In this document: positions 1-10,611 of the stretch, one piece after another | Layout of the letters: every line of letters starts with the position of its first letter | How positions within the stretch are numbered: position 1 is the stretch's first letter | NCBI GenBank assembly: GCA_028066245.1 | Contig: JALCBR010000046.1 | Span: 1-37,387, forward strand | Source: Pirellulales bacterium | Lineage (GTDB): Bacteria; Planctomycetota; Planctomycetia; Pirellulales; S012-138 | Reading direction: 5' to 3' | DNA length: 37,387 nucleotides | Position numbers and translations under genes: made by a program | The notes under the pieces: model-generated | Seen by the model: the letters and a program-made list of their open reading frames with translations, nothing else | Told to the model about the DNA's origin: nothing | Database searches by the model: none

Positions 1-1
1 T

Positions 2-181
2 AAGAAGACCGATCCGTATGAGCTGACCGTCTGTCCCTGGGACGCCATCGAGATGGTTCCTACGGAGTTGGTCGCCCAGACAGTTGCCCAGATTGGCGGA
101 CCGCCGGAGTACATCTACGAGAACTGGGATGAGATGGTCGGCACAGCTCAGCATCTGGCCGAACTCAAAGGCGCCAACTGA
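2..181 (+). CDS. C-terminal fragment of an unidentified protein
   Basis: An open frame enters from the left edge and ends at TGA 179-181, giving about 59 residues. The visible tail contains CPWDAIEMVPTELV and ends AELKGAN. It is mostly acidic and polar, with no transmembrane segment or cysteine cluster. I do not recognise the family. Its last 17 bases overlap the 3' end of the convergent DUF2752 gene, a compact tail-to-tail arrangement. The start lies outside the window. Confidence 0.6.
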   Translation, partial: KKTDPYELTVCPWDAIEMVPTELVAQTVAQIGGPPEYIYENWDEMVGTAQHLAELKGAN

Positions 182-701
182 GCCGCACAATCCACTGCAC
201 CAAGAGCGCCACGCCCAAGATGATCATGACAACGACCGTCTGTCGTTGGCTTGTTGATTTCTTTGCTAAGTGGCTTTCATCTTGTGTTGCGGGTTGACTC
301 TTCCGATCTCTCTGCGATGCGTAGTACCGCACCAGCCGATAAGCTCTCCAAGGAATCTGCGCCGCAACAACGGGAAACCACAGTAACACCGCTGGGTTGA
401 GTTTCCAGGCGATCGTAAAATGGCCATGCGCGATTGCGACAAACCCACGGCTCATCCCGCAACCAGGGCAATCATATCCCGTTAGGTTGCGAAACCAACA
501 GACGCCTGGCATCGTCTTGCCAGCGGCGGTCAACGCTGAGCTATTGTCTAACTCAAAGCTGAATGCCAGGACAACAATTACCAGGCAACTCAATCCCAAG
601 CCCCATTCCCACTTGAGGTCAATCGCTTGTGCGCAAGAGTTGCCGTTGGGCTTGGGAGAAAGCTGCTCGTGGTTTTTCGCCGTGGCTTGAGCAGAGTTCA
701 C
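165..701 (-). CDS. DUF2752 family membrane protein
   Basis: A 178-residue protein with the DUF2752 signature CPGCGMSRGF at about residues 77-86, followed by a short His/Gly stretch and a second hydrophobic segment. Hydrophobic helices are visible at about residues 34-50, 103-115 and 155-170, so it is probably an inner-membrane protein. The CxxC pair is characteristic of the family, whose biochemical role is not established. The start is GTG at 701-699, overlapping the TGA of the upstream HEAT/TPR gene in a GTGA arrangement, so the two are probably translationally coupled. The 3' end overlaps the convergent gene at the window edge by 17 bases. Confidence 0.85.
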   Translation of the reverse strand: MNSAQATAKNHEQLSPKPNGNSCAQAIDLKWEWGLGLSCLVIVVLAFSFELDNSSALTAAGKTMPGVCWFRNLTGYDCPGCGMSRGFVAIAHGHFTIAWKLNPAVLLWFPVVAAQIPWRAYRLVRYYASQRDRKSQPATQDESHLAKKSTSQRQTVVVMIILGVALLVQWIVRLSWRL

Positions 702-2710
702 CGTTGGGTATCTCCGCTGGATTTATCGGTCAGCTGCGTCCCTGTATCTCGTTCGTGAGCCTTCAACTGCCGGCGGTACTTCGCAAGACGGTGGCGGTAC
801 TTGTGCGAGAACGGATCCGCGTTGACTGCCCAGGTCTGACAGCGGACCGCATTGACAAAGTCTCGTTTAGCCGCGAAACAAGTCGCCATCGTGTCGTAGT
901 AAGCAGTTGAGCCCGGATTGAGTCGAAGCGACTCCATCGAGTGAGCGAGCGCCTGATCCGGATCACCAAAGGTCTTGGCCGCCAACCAAGCCCAAAGGTT
1001 GTACGCGTCGTCGTTTGTTGGATCTTCGACGAACCGCTGCTGTTGTACGGACAACGCATTCAAGATCATTTGCCGGAGCGCGGCGAGTTGCTGGCTCGTG
1101 TTTCCCTGATGGCCAAAGAGCTCAATCAAGCCATCCGGGTTGGACGCATCCACGTTGATTGAAGCTCTCAGCAGGGCAACATATTTTTCATTGTCCGTGT
1201 GCCGGCACTCAAGTGCGGCAAAGAACTTGGCTCGAGACTCGACTTCTGCGGGGTCTGGCCCGGCGGTTCCCCAACCTTGGCGTCCGCGCCTTTCATTATC
1301 CCACATGGCGTCGGCCGCTTGCTCCATGAAAGCTGCTGCTTCGCCATATCGTGATTGGTTAGCGAGAGATTCTGCCAGCAACATTCGAGCTTGCAACGCC
1401 TCAAGCATCCCTGCGGATTGCTCACGTATGACTTGATGGTATTCGCGTTGGGCGAATTCAGTTCCGCCTTCTTTCTCCAGCCGATATGCGAGGTAAATCG
1501 GGGGGAGATCTGCTTCCAGCGGAAAGTAACCCAATTCGGCAGGAGTGAATTGTCGAACTTCGGTTGCTTTTTCCCAGGCGGCCTCGGCTGCTTCCACGCC
1601 GAGCAGTGACTCGGTTCGCAGAGCGTAGACGCTGACCAACAACGGGTGACTCTCCAGCGGTTCTCGAAAACGCTCGTGCAAAATGGCAAGTGACTCAGGC
1701 AAACGCTTGATCTGAATCCACCGCATGACCCTCATTAGCGAAGGCACGGAGTCATCGCACGCGGCAATCATCTCTTGCGTCAGTTCCTCCAACTGTCGCC
1801 GAAATTCGCAAGAACCTTTGGCGGTGACCGTGAGTTGCTCGCCTGCGTGCTCGTACAGCTCCAACCCAATCGCAGAACTTGTCAGGCCTGAAATGTACGT
1901 CCCTGGTCCGTCATGGACGGCACCCACTTCGCGGCGGGCAAAACTCCGCCACGTCTCCATGGACTTCAACCGCTGAGCCTCGCCATCCCCAAAAGGATCA
2001 TCGGTCAGGTGCTTGCGCAACCAACGGACGGGCGTTCGCTCGCTGTCCGCCAACTCAGCTTCAATCATTTCACGTTGTTCGTACCAATCGGCGGAATTGA
2101 CTCTTACCGCTCGAATAAGGCGTAACGCCGCCAGTCGAGCTAATCGAGAAGAACTCTCGAAACGTGCGAGCCGTGCCAGTCCTCCAACCCCCAGATTCTG
2201 GGGCAGCTCCGCCAACCGTGTGATATCGCTCTCGCGTTGCCGCTCGGGTTGTGCCGCAAAACGTTTAAGGATAGACCGCACAGCCGAAGTATCGGTGGGC
2301 CGCAGTAAATCGACAGACAGTCTCCGCAGAAGAACACGAGCGCGTGCGGCCACTTCAAGGTCTGCATGCTCCTCCGCCACCGCAAGCGCATCAAATGCCC
2401 TCACCCCGAATCGTTCGATTTGTTGTGTTGCTCGTTCTCGGATGTAGAAATTGGGAGATCCCAGTGCCGCGATCAAGTTTTTCAAGCCCCTGTTGTCGGG
2501 CGCCACGGAATCATTTGTCCGCAGCGTCAAACGCAGCGGGGATTTATCGACCGACAAAAAGCTTTTCTTTGCTTGCGCAAGCGCTTCGCCTGATGAAAAA
2601 ACCAGGCTCATCAGCAGCGCAAACACCACCATGCCACACTGGCGCATACAACACCTGCGCACGCAATGGAACGGGTACTTCATCGCAGGTTTCACGCCAA
2701 GGCGGACCAT
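698..2710 (-). CDS. Secreted HEAT-repeat/TPR protein
   Basis: A protein of up to 670 residues. A signal peptide is visible (core VVFALLMSLVFSS, cleavage probably after EALA near residue 45). The N-terminal third holds HEAT/PBS-lyase-like helical repeats (about residues 75-135). The C-terminal part holds TPR-like repeats, clearest at about residues 590-645 with the pattern ALAHSMESLRLNPGS and AVRCQTWAVNADP. It is probably a periplasmic or surface scaffold; no catalytic motif is seen. The start is uncertain: ATG 2710 is the most upstream, but the internal ATG at 2647 (MRQCGMVVF) gives a normal signal peptide and has a plausible AGGTG ribosome-binding site. It is followed by the DUF2752 gene with a 4-base overlap. 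Its upstream region is filled by the dispersed repeat. Confidence 0.8.
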   Translation of the reverse strand: MVRLGVKPAMKYPFHCVRRCCMRQCGMVVFALLMSLVFSSGEALAQAKKSFLSVDKSPLRLTLRTNDSVAPDNRGLKNLIAALGSPNFYIRERATQQIERFGVRAFDALAVAEEHADLEVAARARVLLRRLSVDLLRPTDTSAVRSILKRFAAQPERQRESDITRLAELPQNLGVGGLARLARFESSSRLARLAALRLIRAVRVNSADWYEQREMIEAELADSERTPVRWLRKHLTDDPFGDGEAQRLKSMETWRSFARREVGAVHDGPGTYISGLTSSAIGLELYEHAGEQLTVTAKGSCEFRRQLEELTQEMIAACDDSVPSLMRVMRWIQIKRLPESLAILHERFREPLESHPLLVSVYALRTESLLGVEAAEAAWEKATEVRQFTPAELGYFPLEADLPPIYLAYRLEKEGGTEFAQREYHQVIREQSAGMLEALQARMLLAESLANQSRYGEAAAFMEQAADAMWDNERRGRQGWGTAGPDPAEVESRAKFFAALECRHTDNEKYVALLRASINVDASNPDGLIELFGHQGNTSQQLAALRQMILNALSVQQQRFVEDPTNDDAYNLWAWLAAKTFGDPDQALAHSMESLRLNPGSTAYYDTMATCFAAKRDFVNAVRCQTWAVNADPFSHKYRHRLAKYRRQLKAHERDTGTQLTDKSSGDTQR

Positions 2711-2825
2711 CGCATCAAGAATACCTGACGTTCCTCCCGAGCGACAAGAGAATCTGGAATCCCGTCACGGCTTTGATGACACGAGACAAATCCGCAGAAA
2801 GAACACAAATTGGAAATCGCGGAAC

Positions 2826-2878
2826 GACTAGACAGCGTCCACCTGGCTAGCGGAATGGCACTCGAATTAGCGCTCTAG
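2826..2878 (-). repeat. Degenerate terminal fragment of the dispersed repeat
   Basis: This 53-bp stretch resembles the outer end of repeat copy A at 3269-3322. Both contain GACAGCGTCC, then AGCGGAAT, and end in GCTCTA. It lies directly beside the far end of copy A in the same orientation, so it looks like the end of a second, truncated element placed head-to-tail. Identity is roughly 70 percent by eye. Confidence 0.55.
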
Positions 2879-2997
2879 GTCGCTTTTCATTTTGATGTTC
2901 CACCGCCCGATTAACAAAATTGATCGGTCGTCTGTTCGGCGGCAGTTTCCATCGCTTGGCAGGTGCGTGATTGAATTGCCACGACGTTCCCCGCGCG

Positions 2998-3037
2998 CCC
3001 TGCTCTCAGGCGTACGGGCGAAATTGACATTGGTCAA
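2998..3037 (+). repeat. Inner inverted repeat, left arm, copy A
   Basis: A 40-bp arm beginning CCCTGCTCTCAGGCGTACGG and ending in TTGGTCAA. It is the reverse complement of 3207-3246 with one mismatch, so the single strand could form a long hairpin with a 169-nt loop. Confidence 0.85.
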
Positions 3038-3206
3038 GTTTTTCTCGCTTCCAGGGAGTGGCGCAAATGCTTCATGCCCAGCAATTAACCAGCAACGGGA
3101 CCGCCAACATCACCGACAATCCTGACGTTACGTTCAGTAGCATGGCTACCGTCAACCTCCTATGGCGCTCAGCAGCGCGCGTGGACGCCCGAAACACCCT
3201 CCACAT

Positions 3207-3246
3207 TTGACCAATGTCAATTTCGCCCGTACGCGTGAGAGCAGGG
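3207..3246 (+). repeat. Inner inverted repeat, right arm, copy A
   Basis: A 40-bp arm beginning TTGACCAATGTCAATTTCGC and ending GAGAGCAGGG, the partner of 2998-3037. The same arm recurs at 26707-26746 in copy B with one difference. Confidence 0.85.
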
Positions 3247-3318
3247 CATGTGGCCTCCATCGTGGGATGATTTGACAGCGTCCGTCCGGTCGAGCGGAAT
3301 ACCAATCGGACAGGTGCT

Positions 3319-4275
3319 CTAACGTGCTGAGCGAGTGCCCCCGGCGACATATCCGACGCGGCCGCCTTCAAAAACACTGAACTCGGCCCAAACGGGAAGG
3401 CGGTCGCCCAGTTGAAGTGCTTCTTCTCGCTCTATCTGGAACTGCGCCTCAAGATCGAGAACGCCACCACGCCCGGTGAACTCGCGGGTCGCGGCTGAAT
3501 GGAAGAGGATGTTCTCGAGCTCAGCGTCCTGGGCGACCGTGGTCGGCGCACCGGACGTGACCCAATTGAGTTGAGGGATTTCTGCGAGAGAGCCAAAGTT
3601 CGCCGGAGGCGTGTTGAAGCTCCCCAGCATGATCACATCGTCTTCGCCAATGTCCGAACTTCGCACGGCGCGAAAGACATCAGCCAAGGCAGCTTGCTCC
3701 GTCCCAACGGCTGCCGGGTGCGTGTCTGCGTTCACGAGCATGAAGGTAAAGGCTTCGCGCTCGGCTGGCCCCCGCACGCGGAACAACGCGGTCAACGGTT
3801 CACGATGAAGTCGATTCCCTGGATCGGCCACGGTAAACACCCGTGCGCGATCGACTTCAATGCGGGCCGTGTTGTAGACGAAAGCGAATTGTTCCTGGTC
3901 GCCCTGAGTGCCGACTCGCGGACCGATCACAAAGTCGTACTTCGCTCCAGTTGCGTTAACCGCCGCAACAAGCCGTGGCATGGCATCTTGCTGAGCTGAC
4001 CTAATTCCTTGCAAGGCGATCACGTCGAATTGGCGGATCGTCTCGGCCAAACGCGAGACAACGGTCTGCGCTGACAACTTCTCTGGTCCCAGTGGGCGCA
4101 AATTCCAGCTGGCGACCTTGATGGCGTCATCCCGAGAAACGGACTCACCAGCCCTTTGTTTCACAAACTGAGTGATCCACTGAGACCATTCCTGTGGGCC
4201 CAGATACTCCCTTGCAATCCACCCCCCTGCACCTCCAACCGCAAGAATCACAACAAGTTTGATCAGGCGAAACAT
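3319..4275 (-). CDS. EEP (DNase I-like) fold protein with degraded active site
   Basis: 318 residues from ATG 4275, chosen because the protein then begins with a membrane anchor (MFRLIKLVVILAVGGAGGW); a frame to 4365 exists but lacks support. After the anchor comes an endonuclease/exonuclease/phosphatase fold: ASWNLRPLG (55-63), FDVIALQGIR (83-92), a central strand with QEQFAFVYN (128-135), VIMLGSFN (214-221) and LGDRLPVW (289-296). Active members carry Glu in LQE, Asp in GDFN and His in SDH; here these are Gly90, Ser219 and Arg292, while Asn58 and Asn221 remain. Catalysis by the normal mechanism is therefore unlikely. It may be a membrane-anchored binding protein. The TAG stop lies in the terminus of repeat copy A, so the last residues may have been changed by the insertion. 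Confidence 0.8.
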   Translation of the reverse strand: MFRLIKLVVILAVGGAGGWIAREYLGPQEWSQWITQFVKQRAGESVSRDDAIKVASWNLRPLGPEKLSAQTVVSRLAETIRQFDVIALQGIRSAQQDAMPRLVAAVNATGAKYDFVIGPRVGTQGDQEQFAFVYNTARIEVDRARVFTVADPGNRLHREPLTALFRVRGPAEREAFTFMLVNADTHPAAVGTEQAALADVFRAVRSSDIGEDDVIMLGSFNTPPANFGSLAEIPQLNWVTSGAPTTVAQDAELENILFHSAATREFTGRGGVLDLEAQFQIEREEALQLGDRLPVWAEFSVFEGGRVGYVAGGTRSAR

Positions 4276-4694
4276 CAGTATCCTCGCGAGCGGAGGTTCG
4301 TAGCTGATTTGGCGACATCTTCGCGGCTTGACACAGAAGAGTGTGTTATCGCGAAATGCCATCATCAGGATCGGCTGAAAACGAGAGCGGACTCAATGCT
4401 TCTGGCCGCTGGCCATGCGAATTGGCCTGGCGTACGATTCGGCAAACTTAACCCACACCGAATTCTCGCCCGATAATCTACCGCCATGGAAACCGATCCG
4501 GATCTGAAAAACTGATTCACGGGCTATGCTTAGCCCTGGCGAGCAACAACTCACCGACAATTGAATTCCTTGTGAGCAGGCTGGTGGTGGCCTAAACTGC
4601 AAACCTAACCTTGTGGGCTGGAGCAACCGTAGCGCGGGCATACGGCACGTCGTCCTGCCGATGAAACCATCTTTCCCGCGTTCCGGGCTAAAGG
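4276..4694. other. Divergent intergenic region
   Basis: About 420 bp between the divergently transcribed EEP-like gene and STAS gene. It must hold both promoters, but I see no convincing promoter pair, RNA gene or hairpin. The short open frames here lack coding character. Confidence 0.5.
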
Positions 4695-5054
4695 ATGATT
4701 GAAGTTACGCTGCAAGATCCCGTCACAGTTTGCGTGCTGGATCGGACGTATGAGTCGCTGGACACGGCCCAGGTTGACGAATTCAATGCCTGCTTGTGCA
4801 ATGCCGTTGATCAGGCAGAGCACCCGCTGTTCGTGATCGACCTATCACAAACAAACTTCATCGGGTCATCATTCCTGGAAGTGCTGTTTCGCGTTTGGAA
4901 GCGGCTTCAAGACCGCAGTGGTCGCATGGCGCTTTGCGGCCTGTCCGAGTTTTGCCAGGAAGTCCTGCACAGTACCAGACTGGATACGCTTTGGCCTTCC
5001 TTTTCAACGCGGCAGGCGGCCATCCAGGCCATGTCCGCGATGCCGGGATCATAA
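4695..5054 (+). CDS. STAS-domain protein (anti-sigma factor antagonist-like)
   Basis: A 119-residue single-domain protein with the STAS pattern: an early beta hairpin, then FVIDLSQTNFIGSSFLEVLF (46-65), then a helix with VWKRLQDRSG. The segment FIGSS corresponds to the DSS loop of SpoIIAA that carries the phosphorylated serine, so Ser58 or Ser59 could be a kinase target; the preceding Asp is Gly. Such proteins bind anti-sigma kinases or act in partner-switching modules. No cognate kinase, phosphatase or sigma factor lies nearby. An AAAGG directly abuts the ATG, so the ribosome-binding site is poorly spaced. The oxidoreductase gene starts 76 bases downstream on the same strand. Confidence 0.8.
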   Translation: MIEVTLQDPVTVCVLDRTYESLDTAQVDEFNACLCNAVDQAEHPLFVIDLSQTNFIGSSFLEVLFRVWKRLQDRSGRMALCGLSEFCQEVLHSTRLDTLWPSFSTRQAAIQAMSAMPGS

Positions 5055-5130
5055 TGTCCATGCGTTGAGCTGTGCAGTCCTCGCAGTGTGCCACAGCGCG
5101 GGTTTGCCTGAACACAACGAAAGTCTGTTC

Positions 5131-6237
5131 ATGATTAACGTCGGCCTGTCTGGCATTGGATTTATGGGGCTGATCCACTTTCACGCTTACCGTCGCGTGG
5201 ACGGAGTTCGCGTGGCAGCGCTCTCGTCACAAAGCGAACAGAAGCGAAGCGGAGATTGGCGTGGAGTGCAGGGCAATTTTGGACCTGCTGGCGAGCAGAT
5301 GGATATCAGCGGAATTGCGACCTATCCATCTTTGGAGGCGATGCTGACGGATGACTCACTGAATGTTGTGGACGTGTGTTTGCCGGCGGCGTTCCATGCC
5401 GAAGCAAGCATTGCCGCGCTGAAGGCCGGCAAACACGTCTTCTGTGAGAAGCCAATCAGTGTCTCACTTTTTGATGCGCGGCGAATGATGGAAGCCGCCG
5501 AAGAATGCGGCAAGCAGCTGGCGATTGGACATGTGCTGCCATTCTTTGCTGAGTTTGGTTATGTGCTGGAGTCCGCTCGTAACGGTCGCTACGGAAAGCC
5601 GCTGGGTGGACACTTTAAGCGTATCATCTCGGATCCAACCTGGCTGCCGGACTTTTATGATCCGGTCAAGACTGGCGGCCCGTTGCTTGATCTACACATT
5701 CATGATGCGCATTTCATCCGTCTGCTCTTTGGCCAGCCCAGCGGGGTTTTCAGCACAGGGCGACTGCACCAAGGTCGCTCCGGAGGCCAACCTCCGGTCT
5801 CGGATGAGCCGGTTGTGGAGTTCGCCACCACGCAATTTTTGTTTGATGGGGAGTCATCCGTCACCGCCACCAGCGGAGTCATTACTCAGCAAGGACGATC
5901 TTTCACCCATGCGTTTGAAGTTCACTTCGAGCAAGCAACGCTCCTGTTCGATTTCGCCGTCATTGACGGTGAAGCTCAAGCCCTGATGCCATTGACAGTG
6001 CTCCACGCCGATGGGCGCGTGGAACGGCCCGCCTTGGGCGCAAAAGGGGGGCAGTCTACTGACGAAGTCTCACCGTTTGCGGCCGAGATTGATGAATTTG
6101 CGCAGGCGATTGAGACCGGCGTTCCCTCGCCCATACTTGACGGACAGTTCGCGCTGGACGCCTTGATCCTTTGTCATGCCCAGACAAAGTCCATCGTGAC
6201 AGGCGATCGCGTCACGATGGACCAAATGGCTTCTTGA
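5131..6237 (+). CDS. Gfo/Idh/MocA family oxidoreductase
   Basis: 368 residues from ATG 5131 (MINVGLSGIGFMG). This start gives a canonical N-terminal Rossmann strand with GxGxMG, whereas upstream in-frame sequence overlaps the STAS gene and looks non-coding. The NAD(P)-binding domain includes VDVCLPAAFHAE and the family signature CEKPIS at about residue 111. The C-terminal GFO/IDH/MocA substrate domain carries GGPLLDLHIHDAHFIRLLFG, with the conserved His-Asp pair. The family oxidises or reduces sugars, inositols and related compounds; the substrate cannot be told from sequence. It may be co-transcribed with the STAS gene. Confidence 0.88.
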   Translation: MINVGLSGIGFMGLIHFHAYRRVDGVRVAALSSQSEQKRSGDWRGVQGNFGPAGEQMDISGIATYPSLEAMLTDDSLNVVDVCLPAAFHAEASIAALKAGKHVFCEKPISVSLFDARRMMEAAEECGKQLAIGHVLPFFAEFGYVLESARNGRYGKPLGGHFKRIISDPTWLPDFYDPVKTGGPLLDLHIHDAHFIRLLFGQPSGVFSTGRLHQGRSGGQPPVSDEPVVEFATTQFLFDGESSVTATSGVITQQGRSFTHAFEVHFEQATLLFDFAVIDGEAQALMPLTVLHADGRVERPALGAKGGQSTDEVSPFAAEIDEFAQAIETGVPSPILDGQFALDALILCHAQTKSIVTGDRVTMDQMAS

Positions 6238-6291
6238 AACGCCGCGAAAAATCACCGGACAGCGGCACTCATTCCTATGCCGACACAAGAA

Positions 6292-8857
<2,566 letters not shown>

Positions 8858-8921
8858 TTATGTCGCGAACAGACCTAAATGACGAGGGGGCAGGCGGGAC
8901 CATGAAGGCAACGGTGGTCTC

Positions 8922-9737
8922 TCATGATTTGAGCTTTCGAGCCCTCGTTGCGATGAAGGAATCGATGAACTCGGAAATAGGGTCTTCCTTTGTGGAGGCA
9001 TAGCTGTCCTCGAAGAAACCATCGATTAGAAATCCTGCGGCGATTTGCCCTCCAATTTGGTCCGCCAATGTATGGCTGTATTCCAGCGGCTCGTCACGAT
9101 CAGTGAACCTGCGAACCTCATCTGCGGACAGGTCACGGATATCCGCATAGGGAATCTTGTGGCGGACGTTGAGATCTCCTTGTTCTATTGCTTGCTCATC
9201 AAAGACGTAGCGAAAGGGATTGGAAAACCCGGCGAGCAGAACTCCCCCGGCACGTAGTACGCGAAAGGCTTCTCTCCAAACCGGCAGAATCTCGGGGCAA
9301 AACCCATTCGAGCATGGATGGAAAATCATGTCGAACGAAGCGTTTCTCAACTCGGACAGGTCGCGCATATCGGTCTGAACGGTGCGAACCGAAAGCCCTT
9401 CCCGCTCTGCGACCATACGGTCCTGGGCAAGTTGTTGCTTGGAACGATCGACAACCGTCACATTGGCACCGGCAGCAGCCAGAATGGGCGCCTGCTGACC
9501 TCCGCCGGAGGCCAGGCAGAGTACATCGATTCCCGGCAATTCTGGAAACCATTCACGTGGAACCGGTTTGGTTGGCGTGAGAACGATACTGAATTCGCCA
9601 TGCCGTGCCGCTGAGATGGTTTTCTCGTCCACGGGCAACGTCCACTTATTGCCGCGCGCCACCTGGGCATCCCAAGCTCGGGCGTTGTAGTCCACAATGT
9701 CACGTTCGGCAGGTGGTTCCATGGCTGGGACGGGCAA
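8922..9737 (-). CDS. Class I SAM-dependent methyltransferase
   Basis: A protein of 271 residues (266 if it starts at the second ATG, 9722). Motif I is VLCLASGGGQQAPILAAAG at about residues 72-90, followed by NVTVVDRS (the acidic residue for the ribose hydroxyls), a TDMRDLSEL segment and FDMIFHPCSNGFCPEI, where motif IV sits. GGVLLAGFSNP matches the post-motif-III strand. The substrate is unknown; this subgroup is usually annotated as a small-molecule methyltransferase. It is divergent from the asparaginase-like gene, with about 100 bases between their starts, and lies upstream of guaB without an obvious terminator. Confidence 0.85.
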   Translation of the reverse strand: MPVPAMEPPAERDIVDYNARAWDAQVARGNKWTLPVDEKTISAARHGEFSIVLTPTKPVPREWFPELPGIDVLCLASGGGQQAPILAAAGANVTVVDRSKQQLAQDRMVAEREGLSVRTVQTDMRDLSELRNASFDMIFHPCSNGFCPEILPVWREAFRVLRAGGVLLAGFSNPFRYVFDEQAIEQGDLNVRHKIPYADIRDLSADEVRRFTDRDEPLEYSHTLADQIGGQIAAGFLIDGFFEDSYASTKEDPISEFIDSFIATRARKLKS

Positions 9738-9837
9738 GGAGGATCAATCCGTTCGATGTACAGCAGGACATGGAAAGTCGTTCGCCGTTCGCGTATTCTG
9801 CCTGCAATTCAATCGAAGAGTTGAGAGAGTCACATCC

Positions 9838-10329
9838 ATGAAACTCAAAATCTTGACAACAGGCGGAACCATCGACAAGCAGTACTTTGACGCCACGTCA
9901 GAGTTTCAGGTTGGCGATGCGCAGATCGGCGAGTTCCTACGAGAAGCGAGTGTAACCTTTGACTACGAAGTCGAGTCGATCTGCCGCAAAGACAGCCTGG
10001 AGTTGACTGACGAGGATCGGGCTCGCGTGCGTGCAGCTATTGAGGATGATGCTCAGCATCAGCGGTTTTTGATCACCCATGGCACGGACACCATGGTTCA
10101 AACTGCGAAGCGGCTGTTGGATATTCCCGATAAGACCATCGTGCTGACAGGTTCCATGAATCCAGCCCGGTTGCGTGTGAGTGATGCTGGATTCAATATC
10201 GGGTTTGCCGTGGCCGCGTGTGAAACGTTGCCGCCTGGAGTCTACATCACGATGAACGGTCGGATCTTTGATCCTCACAACGTGCGCAAGAATCACCAGC
10301 AACATTGTTTTGAGACGATCAGCGGATAG
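9838..10329 (+). CDS. Half-length asparaginase-domain protein
   Basis: 163 residues from ATG 9838. An in-frame extension to 9697 runs antisense across the methyltransferase start and is not believable. The protein matches only the N-terminal domain of type I/II L-asparaginases: LTTGGTID at residues 7-14 holds the first catalytic Thr, and THGTDTM near residue 80 holds the second Thr-Asp pair. It continues through VLTGSM and stops at the end of that domain, whereas full enzymes have about 330 residues and a second domain that completes the substrate pocket in the tetramer. Short stand-alone versions exist in bacteria; whether this one hydrolyses asparagine is unknown. A weak GAGAG lies about ten bases upstream of the ATG. 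Confidence 0.82.
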   Translation: MKLKILTTGGTIDKQYFDATSEFQVGDAQIGEFLREASVTFDYEVESICRKDSLELTDEDRARVRAAIEDDAQHQRFLITHGTDTMVQTAKRLLDIPDKTIVLTGSMNPARLRVSDAGFNIGFAVAACETLPPGVYITMNGRIFDPHNVRKNHQQHCFETISG

Positions 10330-10436
10330 TGCATCACTCATCTATCTTTGGATGCAGCCGATGCTTGTTGTCAACAGGTCCGCATCAGGCATCCATCCTT
10401 CAGCTGCTGTCCAGACCTTTCGTCACCGCACAGGGC

Positions 10437-10464
10437 TTTGCATTGACGGCTTTCCCAGTAAAAT
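10437..10464 (+). promoter_or_regulatory. Possible promoter of tRNA-Lys
   Basis: TTTGCA at 10437-10442 and TAAAAT at 10459-10464 are separated by 16 bases, placing initiation about 15-20 bases before the tRNA. The -10 hexamer is good and the -35 is weak. Confidence 0.35.
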
Positions 10465-10488
10465 TGCGCCAGGTGCAGAAAAACGGAC

Positions 10489-10561
10489 GCCCCCTTAGCT
10501 CAATTGGCAGAGCATCTGACTCTTAATCAGAGGGTTCATGGTTCGAGTCCATGAGGGGGCA
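10489..10561 (+). tRNA. tRNA-Lys (anticodon CTT)
   Basis: A 73-base cloverleaf. The acceptor stem GCCCCCT pairs with AGGGGGC (10554-10560), with discriminator A at 10561. The D arm contains AGCTCAATTGGCAGAGC. The anticodon loop CTCTTAA presents CTT, and the T arm is GGTTCGAGTCC. The 3' CCA is not encoded. A strong terminator hairpin follows. Confidence 0.97.
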
Positions 10562-10567
10562 CTTGAT

Positions 10568-10610
10568 AAGCCCTGCTGTAACAACGAGTTACGGCAGGGC
10601 TTCAGCTTTT
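10568..10610 (+). terminator. Rho-independent terminator after tRNA-Lys
   Basis: AAGCCCTGC and GTTAC halves pair with GTTACGGCAGGGCTT around the loop AACGA, giving a stem of about 14 bp with one mismatch, followed by CAG and a short T run at 10607-10611. Confidence 0.8.
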
Positions 10611-10611
10611 T

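Larger units (their letters stand above)
2871..3323 (-). repeat. Dispersed repeat, copy A (MITE-like, inverted relative to copy B)
   Basis: A unit of about 450 bp that recurs in opposite orientation at 26422-26845. It has an inner pair of 40-bp inverted repeats (2998-3037 and 3207-3246, 39 of 40 matching) enclosing 169 bp, plus outer flanks also shared with copy B. The outer end at 3321 reads TTAGAGCAC on the minus strand, and its TAG is the stop codon of the EEP-like gene. No transposase is encoded, so it is either a non-autonomous element or a structured intergenic repeat. It fills the gap of about 600 bp between the HEAT/TPR gene and the EEP-like gene; I see no real gene in that gap. Confidence 0.8.

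Noticed and set aside
4918-5130. N-terminal extension of the first Gfo/Idh gene to 4918
   Set aside because: It overlaps the STAS gene, and the extra 71 residues are Arg/Cys-rich and unlike the family; the Rossmann strand begins right after ATG 5131.
9697-9837. N-terminal extension of the asparaginase-like gene
   Set aside because: It is antisense to the start of the methyltransferase gene, and the typical asparaginase N-terminus begins at 9838.
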